Assembly: GCF_004342445.1 (NCBI RefSeq)
Contig: NZ_SLWW01000006.1
Coordinates: 180,987-244,986 of the forward strand
Direction: 5' to 3'
DNA length: 64,000 bases
Origin: Rhodovulum euryhalinum
GTDB lineage: Bacteria; Pseudomonadota; Alphaproteobacteria; Rhodobacterales; Rhodobacteraceae
Shown here: positions 8,081 through 16,564 of the stretch, piece after piece
Layout of the letters: each line of letters begins with the position of its first letter
Position numbering within the stretch: position 1 is the first letter of the stretch
Notes under the pieces: model-generated
The model's database searches: none
Told to the model about the DNA's origin: nothing
The model's input: the letters and a program-made list of their open reading frames with translations, nothing else
Position numbers and translations under genes: made by a program

Positions 8081-8815
8081 ATGAGCGATACCCGGTCTGC
8101 GAAAGTCAGGCTCTATGTAGAGCAGCCGTTGGGGGAGGGGCAAACCGTTCCTCTGTCGCGGGAGCAGGCGCATTATCTCTTTTCCGTGATGCGGCTTGGG
8201 GTTGGCGATCCGGTGGGGGTCTTCGACGGCCATACGGGCGAGTGGTTGGCACGGATCGCCGATGCGGGCAAGCGGGATGGGGCGCTGGTCTGCGAGACGC
8301 GGACGAAACCGCTGCGCCTGCCGCCGGACCTCTGGCTGCTGTTCGCGCCGATCAAGAAGGCACGTACCGATTTCATCGTCGAGAAGGCGGCCGAGATGGG
8401 GGCCGCGCGGATCTGCCCGGTGCAGACCGATTTCACCAATGCCGAACGCATCCGCCGCGACCGGTTGCAGGCCCATGCGGTCGAGGCGGCCGAGCAATGC
8501 GGCGGCACCTTCGTGCCCGAGGTCTGCGACCTGCAACGGTTGTCCGACGTTCTGGATGCCTGGCCCGAGGGGCGGCGGCTGATGTTCTGTGACGAGATGC
8601 TGGCAGGGGCGGGGGCGGCCCTGGGCGATGCGGCCCGCGGCCCCTGGGCGATCCTGATCGGCCCCGAGGGCGGGTTTTCGGATGCCGAACGGGCGCGGCT
8701 TCGCAGCCTGCCCTTTGCTCATCCGGTCAGCCTCGGCCCCCGGGTGCTGCGCGCCGACACGGCCGCCGTGGCCGCATTGACCGTCTGGCAGCAGGCGCTG
8801 GGGGACTGGGGATGA
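8081..8815 (+). CDS. rsmE: 16S rRNA (uracil1498-N3)-methyltransferase
   Basis: A SPOUT-class methyltransferase that methylates U1498 of 16S rRNA in the 30S subunit. An N-terminal PUA-like segment (LSREQAHYLFSVMRLGVGD) is followed by the knotted domain with LLFAPIKKARTDFIVEKAAEMG, IGPEGGFSDAE and the C-terminal SLGPRVLRADTAAVAAL that binds AdoMet. Length is 244 residues, normal for the family. The ATG at 8081 matches the domain start; an upstream ATG at 8057 would run into ubiA. The stop overlaps the next ATG by ATGA. Confidence 0.95.
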   Translation: MSDTRSAKVRLYVEQPLGEGQTVPLSREQAHYLFSVMRLGVGDPVGVFDGHTGEWLARIADAGKRDGALVCETRTKPLRLPPDLWLLFAPIKKARTDFIVEKAAEMGAARICPVQTDFTNAERIRRDRLQAHAVEAAEQCGGTFVPEVCDLQRLSDVLDAWPEGRRLMFCDEMLAGAGAALGDAARGPWAILIGPEGGFSDAERARLRSLPFAHPVSLGPRVLRADTAAVAALTVWQQALGDWG

Positions 8816-9333
8816 GCGTGATCCGCCCGGAACTGCTCGCCAGGTTGCTGCGGTGGCGAGAGCTTCTCGGCGCCCTCGCGATCGCGGCGGGGGGCGTCTG
8901 GGTGATGACCTGGGGGGGCGCGTTCTATCTCGGGCTTGGTCTCCTGATCGTTCTGACCGGGCTTGGCCTTGGCCTGTCGGCGATCCGGCAACTCCGCTTC
9001 CGCGTCGGCGGCAGCGCGCCGGGCATCGTGCAGGTGGACGAGGGCCAGATCACCTATCTGGCGCCGCAGGGCGGCGGGTTCGTTGCGCTGTCGGAACTGG
9101 ACGAAGTCGAGATGGTCTTCGATCTGACGGGCGCGCGGCTCTGGCGGCTGTCGCAATCCGGTTTCCCGACCGTCACGATCCCGGCGGCGGCACAGGGCGC
9201 CGAGGCGCTGTTCGATGCTTTCGTATCATTGCCGGGCGCGCGTCCCGGTCATATTGTCGCGGCACTCGACCGGCGCCCGGGTCAGGGCCCGGTCACGGTT
9301 TGGCGGCGCACCCGTCGCCCGGCCTTGACTTGA
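8812..9333 (+). CDS. uncharacterised two-helix membrane protein
   Basis: A 173-residue protein of unknown function. Two closely spaced transmembrane helices (about residues 18-34 and 38-57) precede a soluble, mostly beta domain (IVQVDEGQITYLAPQ, FVALSELDEVEMVFDLTGARLWRLSQ). This is a layout resembling bacterial PH-like membrane proteins. It overlaps rsmE by four bases and precedes gshA by 61 bases. I found no catalytic motif. Confidence 0.7.
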   Translation: MSVIRPELLARLLRWRELLGALAIAAGGVWVMTWGGAFYLGLGLLIVLTGLGLGLSAIRQLRFRVGGSAPGIVQVDEGQITYLAPQGGGFVALSELDEVEMVFDLTGARLWRLSQSGFPTVTIPAAAQGAEALFDAFVSLPGARPGHIVAALDRRPGQGPVTVWRRTRRPALT

Positions 9334-9394
9334 CCGACCCCCCGTCGCAGGTGACGGGCGGAATGACGCGAACGAACCCGGAGGCCAAAGCCCG

Positions 9395-10765
9395 ATGTCC
9401 ATCCCCCAGTCCGGCGGCGGCCCGGTCGAGAATGTAGCGCAACTGGCCGAATATCTCGAAGCCGGGTGCAAGCCGAAGTCCGACTGGCGCATCGGCACCG
9501 AGCACGAGAAGTTCGGCTATGACAAGGCGACGCTGAAGCCGATCCCCTATGCCGGCGAACGGTCGGTTCTGGCGGTGCTGGAGGGGCTGCGCGACCGCCA
9601 TGGCTGGGCGCCGATCCACGAGGGCGGCAACATCATCGGGCTGGAAAAGGACGGCGCCAATGTCAGCCTCGAACCGGGCGGACAATTGGAACTGTCCGGC
9701 GCGCCGCTGGAGACCATCCACCAGACCTGCGACGAGGTGAACGAGCACCTGCGCGAGGTCAAGGGCGTCGCCGATGAGATCGGGGTGGGCTTCATCGGGC
9801 TGGGCGCCGCGCCGATCTGGCGGCATGAGGACATGCCGGTGATGCCCAAGGGCCGCTATCGGCTGATGACCGACTACATGGACAAGGTCGGCACCATGGG
9901 CAAGACGATGATGTACCGCACCTGCACGGTACAGGTGAATCTGGACTTCGCATCCGAGGCCGACATGGTGCAGAAGCTGCGTGTGGCGCTGGCCCTGCAG
10001 CCGGTTGCGACCGCGCTGTTCGCCAATTCACCGTTCCTGGACGGCAAGCCCAACGGCCACAAGTCCTGGCGCGCGCGTGTCTGGCGCGACCTCGATCCGG
10101 CGCGCACCGGCATGCTGCCCTTCGCGTTCGAGGATGGATTCGGGTTCGAGCGCTGGGTCGACTACGCGCTGGATGTGCCGATGTATTTCGTCTACCGCGA
10201 CGGGAAATATATCGACGCGCTGGGCCAGTCCTTCCGCGATTTCATGGCCGGGCGGCTGCCTGCGCTGCCCGGCGAGACGCCGACGCTGTCGGACTGGGCC
10301 GACCATCTGACCACCATCTTCCCCGAGGCCCGCGTCAAGAAGTTCATCGAGATGCGTGGCGCTGATGGTGGCCCGTGGCGGCGGTTGTGCGCGCTGCCGG
10401 CCTTCTGGGTGGGGCTGACCTATGACCAGGGCGCGCTGGATGCGGCTTGGGATCTGGTCAAGGACTGGGATGCCGAGACCCGCGATGCCTGGCGGGTGGC
10501 TGCCTCGGTCGAGGGGTTGCAGGCGATGGTGGGGGGGCGGTCCATGCTGTCGCTGGCTGCCGAGGTTCTGTTGATCGCGCAGGCGGGGCTGAAGGCTCGC
10601 GCCCGTCCCGGGCTGGGCGGCATGGTGCAGGACGAACGCCATTTCCTGCACGCGCTGGAGGACAGCATCGAAAGCGGCAAGGCGCCCGCCGACGAGTTGC
10701 TGGATCACTATCACGGCGATTGGAACGGCGATCTCAGCCGGGTCTACGAAGAATTCAGTTACTAG
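9395..10765 (+). CDS. gshA: glutamate--cysteine ligase, plant/alphaproteobacterial type
   Basis: Catalyses ATP-dependent joining of glutamate and cysteine, the first and limiting step of glutathione synthesis in the cytosol. The 456-residue protein matches the plant-type (GCS2/EgtA-like) family rather than the E. coli GshA fold. Diagnostic segments are DWRIGTEHEKFGYD near residue 30, GGNIIGLEKDGANVSLEPGGQLELSG near 75-100, YMDKVGTMGKTMMYRTCTVQVNLD, and MRGADGGPWRRLCALPAFWVG. GGAGG lies upstream of the chosen ATG. It is apparently monocistronic; a weak inverted repeat follows the stop. Confidence 0.95.
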   Translation: MSIPQSGGGPVENVAQLAEYLEAGCKPKSDWRIGTEHEKFGYDKATLKPIPYAGERSVLAVLEGLRDRHGWAPIHEGGNIIGLEKDGANVSLEPGGQLELSGAPLETIHQTCDEVNEHLREVKGVADEIGVGFIGLGAAPIWRHEDMPVMPKGRYRLMTDYMDKVGTMGKTMMYRTCTVQVNLDFASEADMVQKLRVALALQPVATALFANSPFLDGKPNGHKSWRARVWRDLDPARTGMLPFAFEDGFGFERWVDYALDVPMYFVYRDGKYIDALGQSFRDFMAGRLPALPGETPTLSDWADHLTTIFPEARVKKFIEMRGADGGPWRRLCALPAFWVGLTYDQGALDAAWDLVKDWDAETRDAWRVAASVEGLQAMVGGRSMLSLAAEVLLIAQAGLKARARPGLGGMVQDERHFLHALEDSIESGKAPADELLDHYHGDWNGDLSRVYEEFSY

Positions 10766-10942
10766 GATCCCGCCTTCGGAAATCCGCCGATTGCAGGGGG
10801 TGCCGGGAACCCCGGTCGGATTCTCGCGTTGATGCAACAGGGATGCATCTGACATCCGGTCAGGTGAGTCCTTGTCCAGCGCCTGGCCCAACGTTCGGAA
10901 GGGCGGGGGCAGGGTGCGCGTCAGTCGACGGGAAGGAAAACC

Positions 10943-11224
10943 ATGTTGAGAAGTCTCTTTTTGACCGGCGTTCTTGGTGGCTCGATGGCCGTGATGGCGG
11001 GCTGCACCGATGACCGGAACATTAACGCCGCGACCGGCGCCCTGACGGGCGCGGCCGTTGGTAGCCAGATCGGCTCCGGCAGTGGCAGGACCGCGGCTGC
11101 GCTGGCCGGCGCTGCGGCCGGCACGGCCATCGGCGCCAATGCTGGCAACAGGTCGAGCAACCGGACCTGCCTCTATCGCGACCAACGTACCGGTGGAACC
11201 TACCGCGCGCCCTGTCCGAACTGA
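10943..11224 (+). CDS. glycine-zipper lipoprotein
   Basis: A 93-residue exported protein. The N-terminus has a charged start, a hydrophobic stretch and a plausible lipobox (MAGC, Cys21). A Gly/Ala-rich segment with GxxxG spacing follows (about residues 32-70: TGALTGAAVG, then AALAGAAAGTAIG), the 17-kDa-antigen/glycine-zipper-2TM type of membrane-inserting hairpin. A short Cys-containing tail ends RAPCPN. Such proteins sit in the outer membrane or periplasm; the exact role is unknown. GGAAGG lies just upstream of the ATG. Confidence 0.75.
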   Translation: MLRSLFLTGVLGGSMAVMAGCTDDRNINAATGALTGAAVGSQIGSGSGRTAAALAGAAAGTAIGANAGNRSSNRTCLYRDQRTGGTYRAPCPN

Positions 11225-11298
11225 GGCCAGTTGCCGGAGGACCGCCGCTTCCTGCACGCGATCGAGGACGGCATTGAGATCACGGACGACGCGTGGTC

Positions 11299-11625
11299 TC
11301 AGTCGCCCCCATGCATGACGGCCACCGCCGCGAGTGCCAGCCCGATTCCCAGCGCGTCGCGCCAGGTTGCGGCCTCCTTGAAGACCACGATGCCCAGCAG
11401 GGCGAGGATGACCAGCGTTGCCGAGGAATAAAGCACGCCGATCATCGCCAGCGAATGTTGCTGCATCATGAAATACCACGCGATCGCCGGGATGCCGTAG
11501 CAGACTGCGCCGATCAGGAACACCGACGAGGTCATTCCGTCGGCGTGACCGGTGGACAGCTTGATGAGATAATCGCCGGTCACCGTGAGGCCCGTGGCGA
11601 GCACCAACCAGAAAAACGTATCCAT
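11299..11625 (-). CDS. SMR-like four-helix membrane protein lacking Glu14
   Basis: A 108-residue protein with four transmembrane helices, the size and layout of small multidrug resistance or DMT transporters. It aligns to EmrE from residue 1 without gaps: G17, L20, K22, S24 and G26 coincide. The invariant proton/drug-binding Glu14 is Thr14 here, and position 18 is Asp. Either the coupling residue has moved or the protein does not act as a proton antiporter. CGGAGGTCGGAT just upstream supports the start. It stands alone, separated by 170 bases from plsY. Confidence 0.75.
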   Translation of the reverse strand: MDTFFWLVLATGLTVTGDYLIKLSTGHADGMTSSVFLIGAVCYGIPAIAWYFMMQQHSLAMIGVLYSSATLVILALLGIVVFKEAATWRDALGIGLALAAVAVMHGGD

Positions 11626-11741
11626 ATCCGACCTCCGGTGAGGGATCGAACTCTGCCCCGAGGGGGCGCCGAGCCAAGAAAAGGATGTGCTTGTCTGGAA
11701 TTACAATAGGTGCATGCCGACCGGCGACAAAGCGGAAATGA

Positions 11742-11769
11742 CGCAGGGTCAGGGAAACCCCACCCTGCG
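11742..11769 (-). terminator. putative terminator after plsY
   Basis: An 8-bp stem (CGCAGGGT / ACCCTGCG) with a 12-base loop lies 27 bases beyond the plsY stop. On the minus strand it is followed by a T-containing tail, consistent with termination of the pyrB-plsY run. Confidence 0.4.
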
Positions 11770-11795
11770 GTCACCCGGCCGCCTCGCCGGTGACA

Positions 11796-12404
11796 TCAGC
11801 CCTTCTTGCCGATCTTCGGCTCGGTGCCGGCGATCAGGCGGCGGATGTTGGCGGCGTGGCGGACATAGATCAGCACCGCAAGCACGACGCCGAGGACCGC
11901 CATTTCGCCCCGGCCGAGCAGCACCGCCCAGACCGGCGCAAGCCCCGCCGCCACCAGCGCGGACAGCGAGGAATAGCGCAGCGCCGCCGCCACGGCGAGC
12001 CAGGTGCCACAGGCCGCCAGCCCCACCGGCCAGGCCAGCGCCAGCAACGTGCCGAGGAAGGTCGCGACCCCCTTGCCGCCCCTGAAGCCCAGGTAGACCG
12101 GGAAGAGATGGCCGAGAAAGGCCGCGAATCCCGCCAGTTGCGCGGCGTCCTCGCCCGCCAGCGCGCGCGCGACCAGCACCGCGATGCCGCCCTTGCCCGC
12201 GTCCAGAACCAGGGTCAGCAGGGCCGCCAGCTTGTTGCCGGTGCGCAGCACGTTGGTCGCGCCAATATTGCCCGACCCGATCTTCCTGAGATCCCCCAGC
12301 CCGAAGAGCCGCGCCATGACGATGCCGAAGGGCACCGCCCCCAGCAGGTAGGCCGCCAGCGCGACGAGGCCGAGGATCAGGGGCGCGGCTTCGATCGCGG
12401 GCAT
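11796..12404 (-). CDS. plsY: acyl-phosphate glycerol-3-phosphate acyltransferase
   Basis: PlsY transfers the acyl group from acyl-phosphate to glycerol 3-phosphate in the inner membrane, the first acylation in phospholipid synthesis. The 202-residue protein has about five hydrophobic segments. It carries the conserved cytoplasmic motifs [14 protein letters not shown] (near residue 40), [17 protein letters not shown], and the C-terminal [14 protein letters not shown]. The start MPAIEA, four bases after the pyrC-like stop, was chosen over a much longer frame that overlaps that gene. It is the last gene of the pyrB-led run. Confidence 0.95.
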   Translation of the reverse strand: MPAIEAAPLILGLVALAAYLLGAVPFGIVMARLFGLGDLRKIGSGNIGATNVLRTGNKLAALLTLVLDAGKGGIAVLVARALAGEDAAQLAGFAAFLGHLFPVYLGFRGGKGVATFLGTLLALAWPVGLAACGTWLAVAAALRYSSLSALVAAGLAPVWAVLLGRGEMAVLGVVLAVLIYVRHAANIRRLIAGTEPKIGKKG

Positions 12405-12408
12405 GGGC

Positions 12409-13683
12409 TCAGCCTTTCTCGTGGACGCGGGTGCCCGCGACCCAGGTGCCGAGAACCCGGCCCTGCATCCGGGCCCCGTCAAAGGGCGTGTTCCTGGATT
12501 TCGACCGCAGGGTGAAACGATCCAGCACGAAGGGTGCATCCGGGTCGAACATCACCAGGTCGGCGGGCGTGCCCCGGGCCAGCCGCCCGGTGGCCAGCCC
12601 CAGCCGCCGCGACGGGTTCAGCGACAGCGCCCGCCAGAGCCGCGGCAGGTCGATCGCGCCGGCGTGATACAGGCGCAGCGCCGCGGGCAGAAGCGTCTCC
12701 AGCCCCACCGCACCGCTCGCGGCCTCCTCGTAGGGCAGGCGCTTCGATTCCTCGTCCTGCGGCGTGTGCATCGACGAGATCACGTCGATCAGCCCGCTTG
12801 AAACCGCCTCGACCAGCGCCACCCGGTCGGTCTCGGCCCTGAGCGGCGGCTTGACCTTGAAGAAGGTGCGGTAGTCGCCGACGTCGAGTTCGTTCAGCGT
12901 CAGGTGGTGGATCGACACGCCGGCGGTCACGTCGCGGCCGTTCTGCTTGGCGCGGTCCAGCGCGGGCAGGGCGCGGTCCGTGGTGATCTGGTCGGCGTGG
13001 TACTTCACGCCCGTCATCTCGACCAGCGCAAGGTCGCGGTCGAGCGCCATGCGTTCGGCCATCGGCGAAACGGCGGGCAGGCCCCTCAGCGAGGCGAACT
13101 TTCCCGTGGTCGCGCAGGCCCCGTCCGACAGGCCCGGATCCTGCGGATGCGCGATCACCAGCGCGCCGAGGCTGCGCGCATAGGTCATCGCGCGGGACAG
13201 GACCTTGGTGTTCTCGACCACCCGGTCGCCATCGGTGAAGGCGACAGCGCCCGCATCCATCAGAAAGCCGATCTCGGTCATCTCGCGCCCCTCGCGGCCC
13301 TTGGTCAGCGCGGCCATGGGCTTGATCCGGACGGGCGAGGCGTCGCGGGCGCGGCGGGTGACGAATTCCAGAACCTCGGGCGTGTCGATGGCCGGTGCCG
13401 TGTCGGGCCGGGTGACCATCGTGGTCACCCCGCCCGCCGCCGCCGCCGCCCCCGCCGAGCCGAAGCTTTCCTTGTGCCGCTCGCCCGGTTCGCAGACCTT
13501 CACCCCGATATCGACGATGCCCGGGGCGAGGCAGCGCCCGGCACAGTCGATCACCGCCTCTGCGGGCGGCGCGTCGCCCCTACCGGTGGCAAGGATCGTC
13601 TCGCCCTCGATCAGCAGCCAGCCCGGCGCGTCGGTCCCGGCCTCGGGGTCGATCAGCCGGGCATTGGCAAACAGCGTCCTCAT
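12409..13683 (-). CDS. pyrC: dihydroorotase-like protein, metal ligands missing
   Basis: A 424-residue amidohydrolase of the type I dihydroorotase group, in an operon with pyrB. Active enzymes close carbamoyl-aspartate to dihydroorotate using a binuclear zinc site. The HxH pair after the first strand is lost: the site reads [10 protein letters not shown], with Gly60 and Lys62 where His are expected. The catalytic Asp of the DHAPH motif is also replaced ([10 protein letters not shown]). It therefore resembles the noncatalytic PyrC'/PyrX partners that hold aspartate transcarbamoylase together. A catalytic dihydroorotase must be encoded elsewhere. It overlaps the upstream PH-like gene by four bases. 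Confidence 0.85.
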   Translation of the reverse strand: MRTLFANARLIDPEAGTDAPGWLLIEGETILATGRGDAPPAEAVIDCAGRCLAPGIVDIGVKVCEPGERHKESFGSAGAAAAAGGVTTMVTRPDTAPAIDTPEVLEFVTRRARDASPVRIKPMAALTKGREGREMTEIGFLMDAGAVAFTDGDRVVENTKVLSRAMTYARSLGALVIAHPQDPGLSDGACATTGKFASLRGLPAVSPMAERMALDRDLALVEMTGVKYHADQITTDRALPALDRAKQNGRDVTAGVSIHHLTLNELDVGDYRTFFKVKPPLRAETDRVALVEAVSSGLIDVISSMHTPQDEESKRLPYEEAASGAVGLETLLPAALRLYHAGAIDLPRLWRALSLNPSRRLGLATGRLARGTPADLVMFDPDAPFVLDRFTLRSKSRNTPFDGARMQGRVLGTWVAGTRVHEKG

Positions 13684-14114
13684 GCCTGCGCCCCCTTGGC
13701 CGCGTCGATCCGGTTCACCACTGCGTCGGGCTCGGCAAGGAACTTTATCAGGTGCTTGCTGCCCGTGCGCGTAATGACCTGCGCCGCGCTGCCCAGCTTG
13801 CGCACCTTGGCGATGTTCTCCAGCAGCACCCGCCGCCCGCCGGGGCCGATCAGAGCACGGTCGGTCAGCGTCCAGACCGCGCCCAGTTCCTCGCTCATCA
13901 GATAGGTCCCCCGCACCCCGATCCCGAGGATCGCAGCGACGATCCCGACCCAGGGGTGTGCATTTCCCACAAGCGCCAGCAGCACTGTCGCACCGATTCC
14001 GGCGACCGCCGCCATGAGAACATGCGCCTTGATATAGGTGCTGCGGTCGGCCCGAAATCTGGCGACGACACGTTCGCCCTCTTCCAGTTCGATCGGGGTT
14101 TTCGGGTCAAACAT
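13680..14114 (-). CDS. PH-like membrane protein between pyrB and pyrC
   Basis: A 144-residue protein with two transmembrane helices (about residues 30-47 and 52-70) between a short N-terminal cytoplasmic segment and a C-terminal beta-rich domain. The C-terminal part reads [29 protein letters not shown], resembling bacterial PH-type domains found beside membrane helices. It overlaps both neighbours (8 bases with pyrB, 4 with the pyrC homologue), so it is firmly part of the pyrimidine operon, yet no role there is known to me. Confidence 0.75.
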   Translation of the reverse strand: MFDPKTPIELEEGERVVARFRADRSTYIKAHVLMAAVAGIGATVLLALVGNAHPWVGIVAAILGIGVRGTYLMSEELGAVWTLTDRALIGPGGRRVLLENIAKVRKLGSAAQVITRTGSKHLIKFLAEPDAVVNRIDAAKGAQA

Positions 14115-15066
14115 AGACGCCCCCCCCGGCCGCCCGTTCCGCCCGCAGGTTCCGCGCCAGAAGGTCCATCGCCGCCATACGGACCGCCACGCCCATTTCC
14201 ACCTGTTCCTGGATCACGCTGCGGTTGATGTCGTCGGCCAGCGTCCCGTCGATCTCGACCCCCCGGTTCATCGGCCCCGGATGCATCACGATGGCGTCGT
14301 CCTTCGCGTGGGCCAGCTTCTCGGCGTCCAGCCCGAAGCGGTGGTAGTATTCCCGCTCGCTGGGGATGAAGCCGCCATCCATCCGCTCCTTCTGGAGGCG
14401 CAGCATCATCACCACGTCGGCGCCCTCCAGCCCAGCACGCATGTCGTCGAAGACCTCGACCCCGAACTCGGCCGCCTTGGCCGGGATCAGCGTCGGCGGG
14501 CCGATCAGGCGCACCCGGTTCTCCATCTTGCCCAGCAGCAGGATGTTCGACCGGGCGACGCGGCTGTGCGCGATATCGCCACAGATCGCAATCGTCAGCC
14601 GGTGCAGCCGCCCCTTGGCCCGGCGGATCGTCAGCGCGTCCAGCAGCGCCTGGGTGGGGTGTTCGTGCCGCCCGTCGCCCGCGTTCAGCACCGCGCAGTT
14701 GACCTTTTGCGCCAGCAGGTCCACCGCGCCCGATTGCGGATGCCGCACGACCAGAAGGTCGGGGTGCATCGCGTTCAGCGTCAACGCCGTGTCGATCAGC
14801 GTCTCGCCCTTTTTGATGCTGGACGCCTGCATCGCCATGTTCATCACGTCCGCGCCCAGCCGTTTGCCCGCGATCTCGAAACTGGCCTGGGTGCGGGTCG
14901 ACGCCTCGAAGAACATGTTGATCTGCGTCAGGCCCGCCAGCACGTCGGAATGTTTCGACGCGCCCCGGCTGAGGTCGACGTACTGGTCTGCCAGATCGAG
15001 GATTGTACGGATATCCGCGGGTGTCAGCGGCTCGATGCCCAGAAGATGGCGCAAGCGGAACGTCAT
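14107..15066 (-). CDS. pyrB: aspartate carbamoyltransferase catalytic subunit
   Basis: Catalyses carbamoyl phosphate plus aspartate to N-carbamoyl-aspartate, the committed pyrimidine step. The 319-residue protein carries the carbamoyl-phosphate loop [12 protein letters not shown] (Ser56-Thr57-Arg58-Thr59), then [10 protein letters not shown], and the aspartate-binding region near [12 protein letters not shown]. The ATG at 15066 begins [12 protein letters not shown] and is preceded by CGGAGG; a longer upstream frame is not needed. No pyrI regulatory gene is next to it, fitting assembly with the inactive dihydroorotase homologue downstream. It diverges from the glycosylase gene across 104 bases that should hold both promoters. 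Confidence 0.95.
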   Translation of the reverse strand: MTFRLRHLLGIEPLTPADIRTILDLADQYVDLSRGASKHSDVLAGLTQINMFFEASTRTQASFEIAGKRLGADVMNMAMQASSIKKGETLIDTALTLNAMHPDLLVVRHPQSGAVDLLAQKVNCAVLNAGDGRHEHPTQALLDALTIRRAKGRLHRLTIAICGDIAHSRVARSNILLLGKMENRVRLIGPPTLIPAKAAEFGVEVFDDMRAGLEGADVVMMLRLQKERMDGGFIPSEREYYHRFGLDAEKLAHAKDDAIVMHPGPMNRGVEIDGTLADDINRSVIQEQVEMGVAVRMAAMDLLARNLRAERAAGGGVYV

Positions 15067-15170
15067 GGGGCCTCCGACCAGATCGCCCCGCTTATAGAAA
15101 GCGCGCCCGGCCCCGGCAAGGGACGCGATGGCCATTGCCGATGCCGCGGGGGCGGCCTAGCCTTGGGCCG

Positions 15171-15962
15171 ATGGACCCCGCACTCGACCCCCATACTGCG
15201 CTGGCGCTTCTGGAATGGCAGATCGAGCTTGGCGCGACCGAGGCGATCGGCGAGACGCCGGTGAACCGCTACGAGGCCGTGCCCCCGGCCCGGCCAGCGG
15301 TTGCGGTGCCGCGTGCGCCCGCAATGGCCGAGGACGCCCCGTCCTTCGGCGCCGTCGACCCGGTCGAGGTGGCGCGGATGGCCGCCGCCGCGACGGGTGA
15401 TCTCGGGGCGCTGCGCGACGCGATGGCAGCCTATGACCATTGCGAACTGAGGAAAGGCGCGAAGTCGCTGGTGTTTTCCGACGGCAACCCGGCCGCCTGC
15501 GTCATGGTGATCGGCGAGGCGCCGGGCCGCGACGAGGACATCCAGGGCAAGCCCTTCGTCGGGCGCGCGGGCCAGTTGCTCGACCGGATGTTCGCCTGCA
15601 TCGGCCTTGATCGCGCTTCGCCCGATCCCCGGCACGCGCTTTACATCACCAATGTCCTGCCCTGGCGCCCGCCGCAGAATCGCGACCCCGAGCCGGCCGA
15701 GGTGGCGATGATGCTGCCCTTTCTGAAACGCCACGTGGATCTGGCGAACCCCGGGATACTCATCCTGATGGGCAACCATTCCTGCGGCGCGCTGCTGGGC
15801 CGCAAGGGGATCACGCGGCTTCGGGGGAACTGGGCACAGGCGCTGGGCCGGCCGGCGCTGCCGATGTTCCACCCGGCCTACCTGCTGCGCAACCCGCATG
15901 CCAAGCGCGAGGCCTGGCATGACCTCTTGATGCTTCAGGCCCGATTGCGGGGGGCGCCATGA
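15171..15962 (+). CDS. family-4-type uracil-DNA glycosylase lacking most Fe-S cysteines
   Basis: Removes uracil from DNA to start base excision repair. The glycosylase domain covers about residues 85-260 after a Pro/Ala-rich N-terminal extension. Motif 1 is IGEAPGRDED followed by PFVGRAGQLLDRM, then YITNVLPWRPPQNR, and motif 2 is FHPAYLLRNP, all as in family 4 enzymes. Family 4 proteins normally bind a 4Fe-4S cluster through four Cys. Only one is recognisable here (Cys91); the others align with Tyr88, Trp165 and non-Cys residues near 178-181. The ATG at 15171 was chosen; the frame upstream is a shadow of the pyrB promoter region. Confidence 0.85.
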   Translation: MDPALDPHTALALLEWQIELGATEAIGETPVNRYEAVPPARPAVAVPRAPAMAEDAPSFGAVDPVEVARMAAAATGDLGALRDAMAAYDHCELRKGAKSLVFSDGNPAACVMVIGEAPGRDEDIQGKPFVGRAGQLLDRMFACIGLDRASPDPRHALYITNVLPWRPPQNRDPEPAEVAMMLPFLKRHVDLANPGILILMGNHSCGALLGRKGITRLRGNWAQALGRPALPMFHPAYLLRNPHAKREAWHDLLMLQARLRGAP

Positions 15963-16564
15963 GGATCCTGGCCTTTTCCGACCTGCACCTGTCACACGAC
16001 GCGGCCGAGGCGCTGGTCGCCGCCTCGGCCCGGGCCGACCTGGTGATCGGGGCTGGGGATTTCTGCAACCGGCGCGAGGGGCTGGATCGGGCGATGGCGA
16101 TGCTGTCGGGCATCGCCGCGCCCTGCGTCATGGTCCCCGGCAATTGCGAAAGCGCGGACGAGCTGCGCGCGGCCGCGCCGCCCGGGGCCACGGTGCTGCA
16201 CGGCGAGGGCTGCGAGATCGGCGGGCTTCGGCTCTTCGGGCTGGGCTATGGCATCCCGCCGACGCCCTTCGGGGCGTGGTCCTGCGACATGACCGAGGAC
16301 GAGGCGGCCGAGCGGCTGGCCGCGTGCGAGCGGACCGATATCCTGGTGCTGCACTCCCCGCCCAAGGGCATCGCCGATGTCACCGGGGGGTGGTTCCCGG
16401 TCGGGTCGGTCGCGATCCGCGACGCCATCGCGCGGGTTCAGCCCCGGCTTGCGGTATGCGGGCACATCCACGATTGCTGGGGGCGCGAGGGCATGATCGG
16501 CGAAAGCCGCGTCGTCAACCTCGGCCCTACCGTCAACTGGTTCGAGATCGGAGCCCGGCCATGA
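15959..16564 (+). CDS. calcineurin-like metallophosphoesterase
   Basis: A 201-residue cytosolic phosphoesterase. The five metal-binding motifs are visible in order: SDLHL, GAGDFCN, VPGNCES (Cys in place of the usual His of GNHE), VLHSPP, and CGHIHD. Members of this YfcE/ICC-like group hydrolyse phosphodiesters or nucleotides; the substrate is unknown. It overlaps the glycosylase gene (ATGA) and is followed by moaB with a further four-base overlap, so these three genes form one transcript. Confidence 0.85.
   Translation: MRILAFSDLHLSHDAAEALVAASARADLVIGAGDFCNRREGLDRAMAMLSGIAAPCVMVPGNCESADELRAAAPPGATVLHGEGCEIGGLRLFGLGYGIPPTPFGAWSCDMTEDEAAERLAACERTDILVLHSPPKGIADVTGGWFPVGSVAIRDAIARVQPRLAVCGHIHDCWGREGMIGESRVVNLGPTVNWFEIGARP

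Noticed and set aside
10797..10813. Hairpin after gshA (GGGGT / ACCCC)
   Set aside because: A five-base stem without a T run is too weak to call a terminator.
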